From Flavobacterium proteolyticum (GTDB lineage Bacteria; Bacteroidota; Bacteroidia; Flavobacteriales; Flavobacteriaceae), in the NCBI RefSeq assembly GCF_015223105.1, contig NZ_JADFTZ010000002.1, positions 408,215-472,214 on the forward strand: a stretch of DNA of 64,000 bases, given 5' to 3'. A program made the position numbers and the translations under genes. Positions 27,058 through 36,284 of this stretch are shown here, piece by piece (the first letter of the stretch is position 1; each line of letters begins with the position of its first letter). The notes under the pieces were generated by a model that was not told the DNA's origin, searched no databases, and saw only the letters and a program-made list of their open reading frames with translations.

Positions 27058-29985
27058 ATGCATCTAAAACAAGTCTACATTTTTCTGATTTTAATCACTC
27101 AAATTGCTCTTTCTCAAGAACCATATCATGTTTCTTTTGCAAGAAAAGATGGATTGCCTTCATTAAATATTTATCATTCACTACAAGATAAAAATGGTTA
27201 CCAGTGGTTTTCTAGTGATTTAGGAATCTTAAAATATGATGGTTATTCTTTTTCATTATTAAGTACGGAGGATGGATTAGCTGATAATGAAAATTTTAGT
27301 TGCTTTCAGGATTCAAAAGATCGAATTTGGTTTCTTTCTTACAATGGAAAAATTTCATTCTTATTTGATAATAAAATATATAATGAATCCAACTATGCTC
27401 TTTTAAAGACTAACAAAAAGAACGGTTACATTTCGCGCATTACCGAAAACACAAAAGAGGAAATCATTATAATTTATTCAAATGGTAATGTTCGCATTTT
27501 GAATTTGAAAAAAAACTCTAATACCTTTATAGATGGAAAACAAATCATATTACATTACATCCAAAATAATAAAGACTACTTCATTAATCCTACCGGAATT
27601 CATAACAACAAGTTTAAATTAATTAAAAAATTACCTCAAAAAAACTTAAACGGATTTGTAATCGTACGCTCTATTCTTAAGGACAATACGCTCTATTTTT
27701 CACACCTGAATACGATTTACACAATCAAGAATAATGTTTGTACCAAATTATTTGACGTTCCTGTACCTGAAACAGGCATAATTAGTTTATTTATAGATGC
27801 TGAAAATAAAATTTGGATAGGTACTCGAAATGGTATTTATGTAAACGATTTAAACAACATAAAACCAAATTTTGAAATTTTCTTTAAAGAAAACGCTATT
27901 TCAAGTGTTCAAAAAGATTTTGAGAATAGAATTTGGATAACAACACTTGATAACGGCATTTACTACATTCCAAACACAACTGCTAAAATCTTAAAAACCA
28001 ACACTAAAGAACCACTGATTTCAACTTGTTTAACTAAAGATAAATTTGGAAACTTATGGTGTGGAACGGCTAATGATTTATTCTATAAAGTTGAAAAGTC
28101 AAAAGTAATTAAAGGTTTTGATGCCAAATCAAGTATTCAATCTAAAAACTATATTTTTCAAATTTACTTTTCTAACGAAAATCAATATGTCATTGGGAAA
28201 CACGCCATTTTAATTCAAGGTAAAAAAAATAAAAACATCCCATTTATTGGAGCTAAAACTATAATTGAGGACGAATTTGGTGATTTATGGATTGGCGCCA
28301 ATTACCTTTTAAAGGTTCCAAAAAATGAAGTCGATAAACTTTCAAATTTTAATCTTTACTCTTTTGATAAAAGAGTAATTTTAAAAGAAAGAACTAATAC
28401 GCTAATTAGAAATGATAAAACCATTTGGGCAGGAACAAATAATGGTATTTATAAGATTGAAAACAACACACCAATTTATTTATCCAAAAACTATCCGAAA
28501 ACCCAAACCATAATTTCAAAATTATATTTTGACAAAGGAACGAATTTACTTTTTGTTGCCACTAATTCTAATGGCTTATTTGTTTTTCAAAACGATAAAC
28601 TCATCCAACATTTTACAAAAAAAGATGGATTAAATAGTAATATTCTATATTCGATTAAAACAGGGTTTCGTCCAAATTCGTTACTAATTAGCACTAATTT
28701 AGGTGTGAATCAAATTACTTTTTCTGATAAAAAATTCATTTTTGAAAACTTAAATAAATACATTGGTGTAGAAAATCTAAAAGTTAACGATACCGAAATT
28801 ATTGATTCCGAATTACTCATTGCTTCCGACGATGGTTTGTTATATCTAGACATTAATTCATTGCAAGCGAGTACGGTTCTTCCAAATCTAAAAATTGAAG
28901 AATTCTTAGTAAATGGCAAAAACATAGCCATGAAACCCGAGCTATCATTTCGATATTCAGAAAACGATATTAGCATAAACTACACTGGACTTTCATTTAA
29001 CTCACAAAAAAACATTACCTATTTTTTTAAATTAGGCAAACAAAACGAAAAATGGAATACCACAAAAACACGTCAAATTAATTATCAAGGGTTAGAACCC
29101 GGTGATTACGAATTTCAAATTTATGCCACCAATGCTTCTGGAGTAAAAAGTAAAGTTGAAAAGATAGCATTCACTATCAAGAAACCTTTTTGGAAAACGT
29201 ATTGGTTTTTAGCTATTCTATTTGGCATGTTTGGATTGGCATTTTTTATTATTTGGAAAAAAAGGATTCGAAATTTAAATCAAAAATTTGAAACAGAACG
29301 CCACCAAATTGAAATGGAACGCGACAAAGCCAATCTAGAAAAACAAATGATTGAATTAGAACAAAAAGCGTTGCGAATGCAAATGAATCCGCATTTTATT
29401 TTTAATGCTTTGAATACGATTAAAGGTTATTATTCGGAAGGAAATGATGAAAAAGCGGGAGATTATATTTCGAAATTTTCGATGTTGCTCCGAATGTTAT
29501 TAGAAAACACCGAACAAACAATTCCATTAGGAACCGAAGTAAAAATGCTAAAATTGTATATTGAATTGACTCAAATTAGATATAAAAACGTTTTTGATTA
29601 TCACATTTCAATTGACCCAGAAATAAACTTGGAAGACACGGCAATTCCAACTTTATTACTACAACCTATTGTTGAAAATGCGATAATTCATGGTTTAGCT
29701 CCGAAAAAAGAACACGGACAACTTACCATTTCGTTTACCAAAAATAAAAATTCGCTTTTATGTCAAGTTATTGATAACGGAATTGGCATTAAAGCATCAT
29801 TAGAAAAACAAAAACAACGTCAACACGAATCGAAAGCGATTTCCATAACTAAAGAACGTCTAGCCTTAATTGAAAACGAGGAAGCGACTGAAGTAATTTT
29901 TGAAATTAATGAAATAACAGATAGTTTAGGAAACTCATCAGGAACTAAGGTAATAATTCAAATCCCATATAAAACCATTTGGTAA
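27058..29985 (+). CDS. Propeller-sensor histidine kinase, LytS type (module 3)
   Basis: The 975-residue protein has a signal peptide, propeller repeats (GLPSLNIYHSLQDKNGYQWF, then several IWIGTRNGIY-type blades), a Y_Y_Y-like domain ending near residue 705, one membrane span (about 714-734), a coiled-coil linker rich in Glu/Lys, NPHFIFNALN with phospho-acceptor His779, and an HATPase with QPIVENAIIHGL and DNGIG. The order of parts equals that of the module 1 and 2 kinases, but the sequence is clearly more distant. Its TAA overlaps the regulator ATG by one base. Confidence 0.92.
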   Translation: MHLKQVYIFLILITQIALSQEPYHVSFARKDGLPSLNIYHSLQDKNGYQWFSSDLGILKYDGYSFSLLSTEDGLADNENFSCFQDSKDRIWFLSYNGKISFLFDNKIYNESNYALLKTNKKNGYISRITENTKEEIIIIYSNGNVRILNLKKNSNTFIDGKQIILHYIQNNKDYFINPTGIHNNKFKLIKKLPQKNLNGFVIVRSILKDNTLYFSHLNTIYTIKNNVCTKLFDVPVPETGIISLFIDAENKIWIGTRNGIYVNDLNNIKPNFEIFFKENAISSVQKDFENRIWITTLDNGIYYIPNTTAKILKTNTKEPLISTCLTKDKFGNLWCGTANDLFYKVEKSKVIKGFDAKSSIQSKNYIFQIYFSNENQYVIGKHAILIQGKKNKNIPFIGAKTIIEDEFGDLWIGANYLLKVPKNEVDKLSNFNLYSFDKRVILKERTNTLIRNDKTIWAGTNNGIYKIENNTPIYLSKNYPKTQTIISKLYFDKGTNLLFVATNSNGLFVFQNDKLIQHFTKKDGLNSNILYSIKTGFRPNSLLISTNLGVNQITFSDKKFIFENLNKYIGVENLKVNDTEIIDSELLIASDDGLLYLDINSLQASTVLPNLKIEEFLVNGKNIAMKPELSFRYSENDISINYTGLSFNSQKNITYFFKLGKQNEKWNTTKTRQINYQGLEPGDYEFQIYATNASGVKSKVEKIAFTIKKPFWKTYWFLAILFGMFGLAFFIIWKKRIRNLNQKFETERHQIEMERDKANLEKQMIELEQKALRMQMNPHFIFNALNTIKGYYSEGNDEKAGDYISKFSMLLRMLLENTEQTIPLGTEVKMLKLYIELTQIRYKNVFDYHISIDPEINLEDTAIPTLLLQPIVENAIIHGLAPKKEHGQLTISFTKNKNSLLCQVIDNGIGIKASLEKQKQRQHESKAISITKERLALIENEEATEVIFEINEITDSLGNSSGTKVIIQIPYKTIW

Positions 29986-30734
29986 TGAAAACAATAATAA
30001 TTGAAGACGAAATACAAGCAATTTCTGCTCTAATAGCAGATATAAATCGCTATTGTCCCGAACTAAAAGTTATTGGAACTTCAGGCAGTGTTGACGAGGC
30101 TATTCAATTAATAAAAGAGAATAAACCTGAACTAGTTTTCTTGGATATTCAATTAACAGACGGATTGGGTTTTGAAATTTTAGAAGCGTTTCAGAAAGGC
30201 GAATTTCATGTAATTTTCACTACTGCTTATAGTCAATATGCGATTAATGCAATTAAATTTAGTGCTTTAGATTATCTATTAAAACCTATAAATGGCGATG
30301 AATTAAAAGCAGCTGTAGCCAAAGCAAAAACCATAAACTCCTCCGAAGTTCAGGTTCAAATTGAGAATTTTATTAAAAATCAATCGCTTCAAAATCAAAA
30401 TAAGCGCATAGCATTACAAACTTCTCAAGGTATTTTTATTCATGAAATTAAATCCATTTTAAAATGTACTTCAGAAGGAAATTACACTCACATTCACTTC
30501 ATCGATGGAAAGAAACTACTCATTTCAAAACCGTTGAAAGAATTTGAAGATTTACTTTGCAATAATGGTTTTGAGCGCATTCATCATTCACATATAATCA
30601 ACCTCAACCATCTTACCAGTTTTATTTTTAAAGATGGCGGTTATGTGGTAATGAGCGACAAAAGTTCGTTACCTGTTTCCAAAAGAAAGAAAGCCAGTTT
30701 ATTAGAAATTTTGAATCGAATGAACGGAATTTAA
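29985..30734 (+). CDS. LytTR-family response regulator (module 3)
   Basis: The start is the ATG at 29985 in TAATG with the kinase stop; the TTG six bases earlier is not needed. The 249-residue protein has acidic residues at 8-9, phospho-acceptor Asp54 in VFLDIQLTDGLG, the switch region TTAYSQYAINAI and a C-terminal LytTR domain (CTSEGNYTHIHF, IHHSHIINL). The stop codon overlaps the end of the convergent M28 peptidase gene by 4 bases. Likely targets are the AAAGTGG repeats upstream of the kinase. Confidence 0.93.
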   Translation: MKTIIIEDEIQAISALIADINRYCPELKVIGTSGSVDEAIQLIKENKPELVFLDIQLTDGLGFEILEAFQKGEFHVIFTTAYSQYAINAIKFSALDYLLKPINGDELKAAVAKAKTINSSEVQVQIENFIKNQSLQNQNKRIALQTSQGIFIHEIKSILKCTSEGNYTHIHFIDGKKLLISKPLKEFEDLLCNNGFERIHHSHIINLNHLTSFIFKDGGYVVMSDKSSLPVSKRKKASLLEILNRMNGI

Positions 30735-31690
30735 TTCAATTTAATTTCTTTTTTAGGCGCATTAATCATTTTTTCTAAAACTGGAATTGTTTTTGAAATT
30801 ACAGTGGTCATGTGTTTTGTATCCATTAATTCAAACTCATCATCAGGTTGGTGATAGAATTGAAAATTTTCAAAATCAAAAGTCGAAACCGTTTGTGCTG
30901 GAACATTAAATTCAGTGAAAAACGGATAATTGTCCGAAGCTCTGAACAACATATATTTGGTTTCAATTGGTAAATAACCCACTAACTTTTCTCTTGCATA
31001 TTCGTTCATTGTCGTCGCCATGTTAGATTTTCCGAAACCTGTAAGATAGAAATCCATTCCTTTGTCTTTCATTGGCACTCCTATCATTTCAAAATTGAAC
31101 ATGAAATACAAATCCATTTTTTGGCTTTTTAATTTCGCAGCCAAATGTTTTGAACCTAAAAGTCCTTTTTCTTCTGCAGAGAAGAATACAAAAAGTACAC
31201 TTCGCTTATTATTTTTGAATTTAGCGAAATATTTAGCTACTTCAGTAACCGCTGTGGTTCCTGTTGCGTTGTCGTTTGCACCATTTACAATTACATCGCC
31301 ATTTACTCCATTTTGCAACATGCCAATATGATCATAATGCGCTCCGATTACAACAAATTCATTTTTTAATTTTTTATCCGTTCCTTCAATATAACCTACA
31401 ATATTGAAAGCAGGTTTGTCAAAATTTGATAACGTATCACGATAAGTTTTAAAATACGGTTTGATTCCGTTTTCTTTTAATAGATTTTCTAAATAAACCG
31501 CAGCCTTTTCAATTCCTTCACTTCCCGAATCTCTTCCTTCTAATTCATCAGAAGTCAAATAAGATAAAGTCTTAATAACGTTTTCTTCTGAAACTTGGTA
31601 ATTGACATTAGAAATGTTTTTGGAAGTAACATTGGTTTGTGCATGCATTGACAATCCAACGAAAGAAATTAGGAATATGATTTTTTTCAT
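30731..31690 (-). CDS. Secreted M28-family metallopeptidase
   Basis: The 319-residue protein has a signal peptide (MKKIIFLISFVGLSMHA) and the di-zinc aminopeptidase motifs: GAHYDHIG, NGANDNATGT with the bridging Asp, and FFSAEEKGLLGS with the catalytic Glu. It should be a periplasmic or secreted aminopeptidase or related hydrolase; no type IX tail is present. It is tail-to-tail with the module 3 regulator and overlaps its stop by four bases. Confidence 0.9.
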   Translation of the reverse strand: MKKIIFLISFVGLSMHAQTNVTSKNISNVNYQVSEENVIKTLSYLTSDELEGRDSGSEGIEKAAVYLENLLKENGIKPYFKTYRDTLSNFDKPAFNIVGYIEGTDKKLKNEFVVIGAHYDHIGMLQNGVNGDVIVNGANDNATGTTAVTEVAKYFAKFKNNKRSVLFVFFSAEEKGLLGSKHLAAKLKSQKMDLYFMFNFEMIGVPMKDKGMDFYLTGFGKSNMATTMNEYAREKLVGYLPIETKYMLFRASDNYPFFTEFNVPAQTVSTFDFENFQFYHQPDDEFELMDTKHMTTVISKTIPVLEKMINAPKKEIKLN

Positions 31691-31710
31691 AGTTTATAGT
31701 TTTAAGTAAA

Positions 31711-31739
31711 AATAAAAAAATCCCGAGTAAATCGGGATT
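31711..31739 (-). terminator. Terminator after pyruvate dehydrogenase E2
   Basis: The operon E1-alpha/E2 ends at 31763; the hairpin arms AATCCCGA and TCGGGATT with a T-run on the minus strand follow. It also resembles the 24257-24285 hairpin (shared ATCCCGA), a common terminator form in this genome. Confidence 0.8.
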
Positions 31740-31762
31740 TAGTATGATAAATTTAACACTTA

Positions 31763-33355
31763 TTAAGCTAACATTGTTACTGGATTTTCCATAAACGCTT
31801 TGAACGTTTGTAAGAATTGAGCTCCTGTTGCCCCGTCCACTGTTCTGTGATCGCAAGCTAAAGTAACTGTCATTGTATTTCCAACTACTATTTGACCATT
31901 TTTGACTACTGGTTTTTCAATAATAGCACCAACAGATAAAATAGCTGAATTTGGTTGATTGATAATCGATGTAAATGATTGAATTCCGAACATTCCTAAG
32001 TTAGAAATTGTAAACGTACTTCCTTCCATTTCAGCTGGTTGAATTTTTTTCGATTTTGCTTTTCCAGCTAAATCTTTCACATTTGCACCAATTTGAGTTA
32101 AACTCATTTGGTCTGTAAATTTCAATACTGGAACCATTAAACCGTCTTCAACAGCAACAGCAACACCAATATTCACGTGGTGATTGATTACCATTGCATC
32201 ATCTCTCCATTGTGAATTTACTTGTGGATGTTTTTTCAATGCCATCGCACTTGCTTTGATTACCATGTCGTTGAAAGAAACTTTCGTATCTGGTAATCCG
32301 TTAATCATATTTCTTGAAGCAATTGCATTGTCCATATCTAACTCAATGGTTAAATAGTAATGCGGTGCTGTAAATTTAGATTCTGATAATCGTCTCGCAA
32401 TGGTTTTACGCATTTGCGAATTTTTGATTTCTTCTTGGAATACTTCTCCTGCTGGAACAAATGGTTTAACTGCTGTAACGGCATTTGTAGCTTCTGCAAC
32501 CGCTTGTGCTGGGGTTGCAACTGCAGATGGAGAGAAATTCTCTACATCCGATTTTACAATTCTTCCATTTTCACCTGAACCTTTTACTTGAGACAAGTTG
32601 ATTCCTTTATCTTGAGCAATTTTTTTAGCTAATGGAGAAGCGAAAACTCTTCCTGAAGTAGTTTGTTCTGTTACTACAACTTCTTGAGCAACAGCTTTTA
32701 CTTCTTCTGCTTTTGGAGCTTCAACAACTGCACCTACTTTGTAGTTAGCAGCAATTCCTGAAACATCAGTTCCTGCTGGTCCTAAAATTGCTAAGATGGT
32801 ATCAACTGGAGCAGAATCACCTTCTTGAACTCCGATATATAATAAAGTTCCTGCATTGAAAGATTCAAATTCCATCGTAGCTTTATCTGTTTCGATTTCT
32901 GCTAAAATGTCGCCTTCTTTTACAGTATCTCCAACTTTCTTTAACCAAGTTGCAACTGTTCCTGTTGTCATAGTATCAGACAAACGAGGCATTGTTACTA
33001 CTTTTACTCCAGCTGGAATTTCAACTGCAGCAGAAGTTGGTTTTGCTTCTTCAACTACTTTTTCTTCTTTAGTTTCAGTAGCAGTTCCACCATTTAATAA
33101 AGCAGCAATATCTTCACCAGCTGTTCCAATGATAGCTAATAAAGAATCTACTGGAGCAGATTGTCCTTCTTGAATTCCGATGTGTAATAAAACACCGTCA
33201 TAGAAAGATTCGAATTCCATTGTAGCTTTATCCGTTTCAATTTCGGCAAGAATATCACCTGTTTTGATTGTATCACCCACTTTTTTTAACCAAGTTGCTA
33301 CAACTCCTTCGGTCATCGTATCACTCAAACGGGGCATTGTTATAATTTGTGCCAT
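31763..33355 (-). CDS. pdhC: Pyruvate dehydrogenase complex E2, dihydrolipoyl acetyltransferase
   Basis: The 530-residue protein has two lipoyl domains, each with ETDKATMEFESF (lipoyl Lys43 and Lys158), Ala/Pro/Glu-rich linkers, an E3-binding domain (about 232-270, FASPLAKKIAQDKGINLSQVKGSG) and the acyltransferase core ending in CDHRTVDGATG with catalytic His503 and Asp507. It transfers the acetyl group to CoA. It begins five bases after the E1-alpha gene ends. The E1-beta gene is not adjacent, so the complex is encoded at more than one locus. Confidence 0.95.
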   Translation of the reverse strand: MAQIITMPRLSDTMTEGVVATWLKKVGDTIKTGDILAEIETDKATMEFESFYDGVLLHIGIQEGQSAPVDSLLAIIGTAGEDIAALLNGGTATETKEEKVVEEAKPTSAAVEIPAGVKVVTMPRLSDTMTTGTVATWLKKVGDTVKEGDILAEIETDKATMEFESFNAGTLLYIGVQEGDSAPVDTILAILGPAGTDVSGIAANYKVGAVVEAPKAEEVKAVAQEVVVTEQTTSGRVFASPLAKKIAQDKGINLSQVKGSGENGRIVKSDVENFSPSAVATPAQAVAEATNAVTAVKPFVPAGEVFQEEIKNSQMRKTIARRLSESKFTAPHYYLTIELDMDNAIASRNMINGLPDTKVSFNDMVIKASAMALKKHPQVNSQWRDDAMVINHHVNIGVAVAVEDGLMVPVLKFTDQMSLTQIGANVKDLAGKAKSKKIQPAEMEGSTFTISNLGMFGIQSFTSIINQPNSAILSVGAIIEKPVVKNGQIVVGNTMTVTLACDHRTVDGATGAQFLQTFKAFMENPVTMLA

Positions 33356-33360
33356 AGTTC

Positions 33361-34359
33361 TTATAATTTATGTGGAATGAAAGGATAATTTTCTTGTTCG
33401 TATACTACGTCATATAGCTGTTGTGCTTCTGGGAATGGTGATTCTTCAGCGAATTTCTCACATTCAGCCACTAAATCAGCTACTCTTTGATCGATTGCCT
33501 CAATTTCAGCTTCTGTAGCGTAGTTGTTTTCTTTGATTACATCTAAAACTTGAATAATTGGATCGATTTTTTTGTATTCTTCCACTTCTTCTTTAGTTCT
33601 ATACAATTGTGCATCAGACATTGAGTGTCCTCTGTAACGATACGTTTTCATTTCTAAGAAAGTTGGTCCATCTCCACGACGAGCTCTTTCCATTGCTTCA
33701 TGCATTGCTTCAGCTACTTTTACTGGATTCATTCCGTCAACTGGTCCACAAGGCATTTCGTATCCTAAACCAAGTTTCCAAATATCTGTATGATTTGCAG
33801 TTCTTTCTACTGAAGTTCCCATGGCATAACCGTTATTTTCAACGATGAAAACCACTGGTAATTTCCAGTTCATTGCCATATTGAACGCTTCATGTAATGA
33901 ACCTTGACGTGCAGCACCATCACCAAAATAAGTTAAAGTTACTCCGCCAGTTTCAAAATATTTGTCTGCAAAAGCAATACCTGCTCCTACTGGAATTTGT
34001 GCTCCAACGATACCATGTCCTCCATAAAAACCATGTTCTTTAGAGAAGATATGCATCGATCCACCCATACCTTTTGAAGTACCTGTTACTTTTCCGTACA
34101 ACTCCGCCATAACTTTTCTTGGATCTACACCCATTCCAATTGGCTGAACGTGGTTACGGTAAGCGGTAATCATTTTATCTTTAGACAAGTCCATTGCATG
34201 TAAAGCTCCAGCTAAAACTGCTTCTTGACCATTATAAAGGTGCAAAAATCCTCTAACTTTTTGTTGGATATAAACAGCGGCAAGTTTATCTTCAAACTTT
34301 CTCCAAAATAGCATATCTTCATACCATTTTAGGTAAACTTCTCTTGTAATTGGTTTCAT
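33361..34359 (-). CDS. pdhA: Pyruvate dehydrogenase E1 component, alpha subunit
   Basis: I start at the ATG at 34359 (MKPITREVYLKWYEDM), the normal family start; the frame extends 24 codons further up without a credible signal. The 332-residue protein has the thiamine diphosphate motif GDGAARQGSLHEAFNMA...VENN and the conserved YRGHSMSDAQLYR phosphorylation-loop region. It decarboxylates pyruvate together with the beta subunit, which is not in the window. E2 follows in the same operon. Confidence 0.94.
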   Translation of the reverse strand: MKPITREVYLKWYEDMLFWRKFEDKLAAVYIQQKVRGFLHLYNGQEAVLAGALHAMDLSKDKMITAYRNHVQPIGMGVDPRKVMAELYGKVTGTSKGMGGSMHIFSKEHGFYGGHGIVGAQIPVGAGIAFADKYFETGGVTLTYFGDGAARQGSLHEAFNMAMNWKLPVVFIVENNGYAMGTSVERTANHTDIWKLGLGYEMPCGPVDGMNPVKVAEAMHEAMERARRGDGPTFLEMKTYRYRGHSMSDAQLYRTKEEVEEYKKIDPIIQVLDVIKENNYATEAEIEAIDQRVADLVAECEKFAEESPFPEAQQLYDVVYEQENYPFIPHKL

Positions 34360-34428
34360 TTTTGTTTGTTTTTTTAATACAATTGAATTGGTAAAGACAT
34401 TATTTATCAATCCCAATTTTACGAACAG

Positions 34429-34436
34429 CAAAAATA
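34429..34436 (-). promoter_or_regulatory. Probable -7 element of the pdhA-pdhC operon
   Basis: TATTTTTG on the minus strand fits TAnnTTTG about 70 bases before the pdhA start. No TTG at the usual distance, so confidence is limited. Confidence 0.35.
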
Positions 34437-34520
34437 CTACATAGAACCTGATTGAAAAAATTAAATTCTACGATTTTTGTATTTTTTATAACAAAATCGA
34501 TAAAAAAAGTTACGAAATCG

Positions 34521-35000
34521 TTATAGATGATTTTTATCGAAAACTAATGGTAAGATATTTTTCAGCGAATCTGATTTATAAATATCTCCTTTTGCTCCCA
34601 TAAAGAAAATAGCGATTGGTGTATCTTGTTTGAACTCGTACTCAGCAATAGCTTGTCTGCAGCTTCCGCATGGTGGAATTGGCTCTTCTAAATCTCTATC
34701 TTGAGGAGATGCTGTGATAAACATTTTCACAATTTTTGCATTCGGATAAGTTGCACCTGCATAATAAATAGCAACGCGCTCAGCACACAAACCTGAAGGA
34801 TAAGCTGCATTTTCTTGATTCGAACCTTGAACTACGATTCCGTTATCTAAAAGAATGGCTGCTCCTACAGTAAATTTAGAATAAGGCGCATAGGCTTTAC
34901 TTCTTGCTTCAAATGCTTGAGACATTAAACTTGTTTCTTCTTGCGATAATTCGTCTTTTGACAGTACCGAAATGGTAGTGTTTATTGAAATTTGCTTCAT
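34521..35000 (-). CDS. cdd: Cytidine deaminase
   Basis: The 159-residue protein has the zinc-site motifs CAERVAIYYAG (Cys and catalytic Glu) and PPCGSCRQAIAEY, and the substrate region NQENAAYPSGL. It deaminates cytidine and deoxycytidine in pyrimidine salvage. It is a typical homotetrameric-type length plus an N-terminal extension of about 20 residues. It lies between the porV terminator and the pdh operon, and is probably transcribed alone. Confidence 0.93.
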   Translation of the reverse strand: MKQISINTTISVLSKDELSQEETSLMSQAFEARSKAYAPYSKFTVGAAILLDNGIVVQGSNQENAAYPSGLCAERVAIYYAGATYPNAKIVKMFITASPQDRDLEEPIPPCGSCRQAIAEYEFKQDTPIAIFFMGAKGDIYKSDSLKNILPLVFDKNHL

Positions 35001-35008
35001 ATGTTAGG

Positions 35009-35044
35009 AAAAAAAATCCAAATTCTAAAATAAGAATTTGGATT
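35009..35044 (-). terminator. Terminator after porV
   Basis: The arms AATCCAAATTCT and AGAATTTGGATT, with a T-run on the minus strand, follow the end of porV and precede cdd. Confidence 0.8.
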
Positions 35045-35066
35045 GTTTATTAATTTATTTTAAAAA

Positions 35067-36254
35067 TTACAGTTCATCGTATTTATCACCGAAATTAAAT
35101 GTAAGCGAGAAACGCAATGTGTTTTCCAATGGATTTTTAACTGTTGAAGTAGAAAACAAATACGACACATCGATTTTAACAATATTGTATTTAAATCCAG
35201 CTCCTAAGGTAAAATACTTTCTTGCTCCTTTTAATTCATTTTCATTAAAATAACCCATTCGTAATGCAAATGAGTCTTGGTACCAATATTCAGCTCCTAA
35301 AGCCCATGTAAATTCTTTTAACTCTTCAGATAACCCATCAGGCGCATCATTAAATGATTTAAAGATACCACTTACCCAACTTGTTTTTCTGTATCTATTA
35401 TTTGCTTCAGCATAATCAGAACTATCAATATCTCCATCTTCATCAAAATCTATAACTTTCTGTGGAGTTGGGACCAATAGCTTCGTAACCTCAGCACTAA
35501 CACTCACTTTATTATATTCATCAAAAATAAAATCAAAACCTCCACCAAGTCGCATATTAGCTGGCAGGAAATTATCATTTAAATCATCATTATCATAACT
35601 AATTTTTGGTCCCATGTTTTGAAAATTGAAACCTGCTCTCCAACGACCATTAAAGTCATCATAAGCAATTTCTTCAGACTGATAATAACCCGCTATATCA
35701 ACAGCAAAAGTTGAAGCAGCAGTTGCATCGGTACCAGCACCAGCAATTTTTAAATTTGAGCGAATAAATCTACCTCCAACTGCCATTGAAAATCGTTCAC
35801 TTAATTTTAGTGAGTAAGAACCATCTAGAGCCAACTCATTCGGATTTACTGTTCTTGGAATTTCATTTGGATCACCAGTTTCTCTTAATTCAATATCTCC
35901 TAATCCAAAAAAACGAAAAGAACCTGCAAAAGCACTTCTATCATTAATCTTATTAAAATAAGTCAATTGACCTAAAGAAATATCATTTGCGATACTAGTT
36001 AAATATGGAGTATAACTTACAGAAAAACCTTGTTTTTCTAGAGAAAAAGCATATTTTGCTGGATTATATTGTTGTGAAAAAGCATCAGTTGACGTTGCAA
36101 CACCCATATCTGCCATACCTGCTGAGCGAGCGTCAGCAGCTATAAGTAAAAATGGAACACCTGTAGTAATTACACGATTATCTTCTTGTGCTTTTGCATA
36201 TTGACTAACCACCATAAGGGTTAATAATAAAGCAATTTTTTTCATTTTTTTCAT
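35067..36254 (-). CDS. porV: Type IX secretion outer-membrane protein PorV
   Basis: The 395-residue protein has a signal peptide and the FadL-like barrel family signature of PorV (LptO): TTGVPFLLIAADARSAGMAD then SQQYNPAKYAF. It is the outer-membrane shuttle that receives cargo from the translocon and works with the PorU sortase. It follows porU by 30 bases. The order gldJ, porU, porV matches F. johnsoniae. A Met at the fourth codon is an equally good start. Confidence 0.95.
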   Translation of the reverse strand: MKKMKKIALLLTLMVVSQYAKAQEDNRVITTGVPFLLIAADARSAGMADMGVATSTDAFSQQYNPAKYAFSLEKQGFSVSYTPYLTSIANDISLGQLTYFNKINDRSAFAGSFRFFGLGDIELRETGDPNEIPRTVNPNELALDGSYSLKLSERFSMAVGGRFIRSNLKIAGAGTDATAASTFAVDIAGYYQSEEIAYDDFNGRWRAGFNFQNMGPKISYDNDDLNDNFLPANMRLGGGFDFIFDEYNKVSVSAEVTKLLVPTPQKVIDFDEDGDIDSSDYAEANNRYRKTSWVSGIFKSFNDAPDGLSEELKEFTWALGAEYWYQDSFALRMGYFNENELKGARKYFTLGAGFKYNIVKIDVSYLFSTSTVKNPLENTLRFSLTFNFGDKYDEL

Positions 36255-36284
36255 TAATATTAATTTGACAAATATAGTATTTTA

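Noticed and set aside
32856..33173. Antisense reading frame of 105 codons within pdhC
   Set aside because: It is a shadow of the well-supported lipoyl-domain coding sequence on the other strand.
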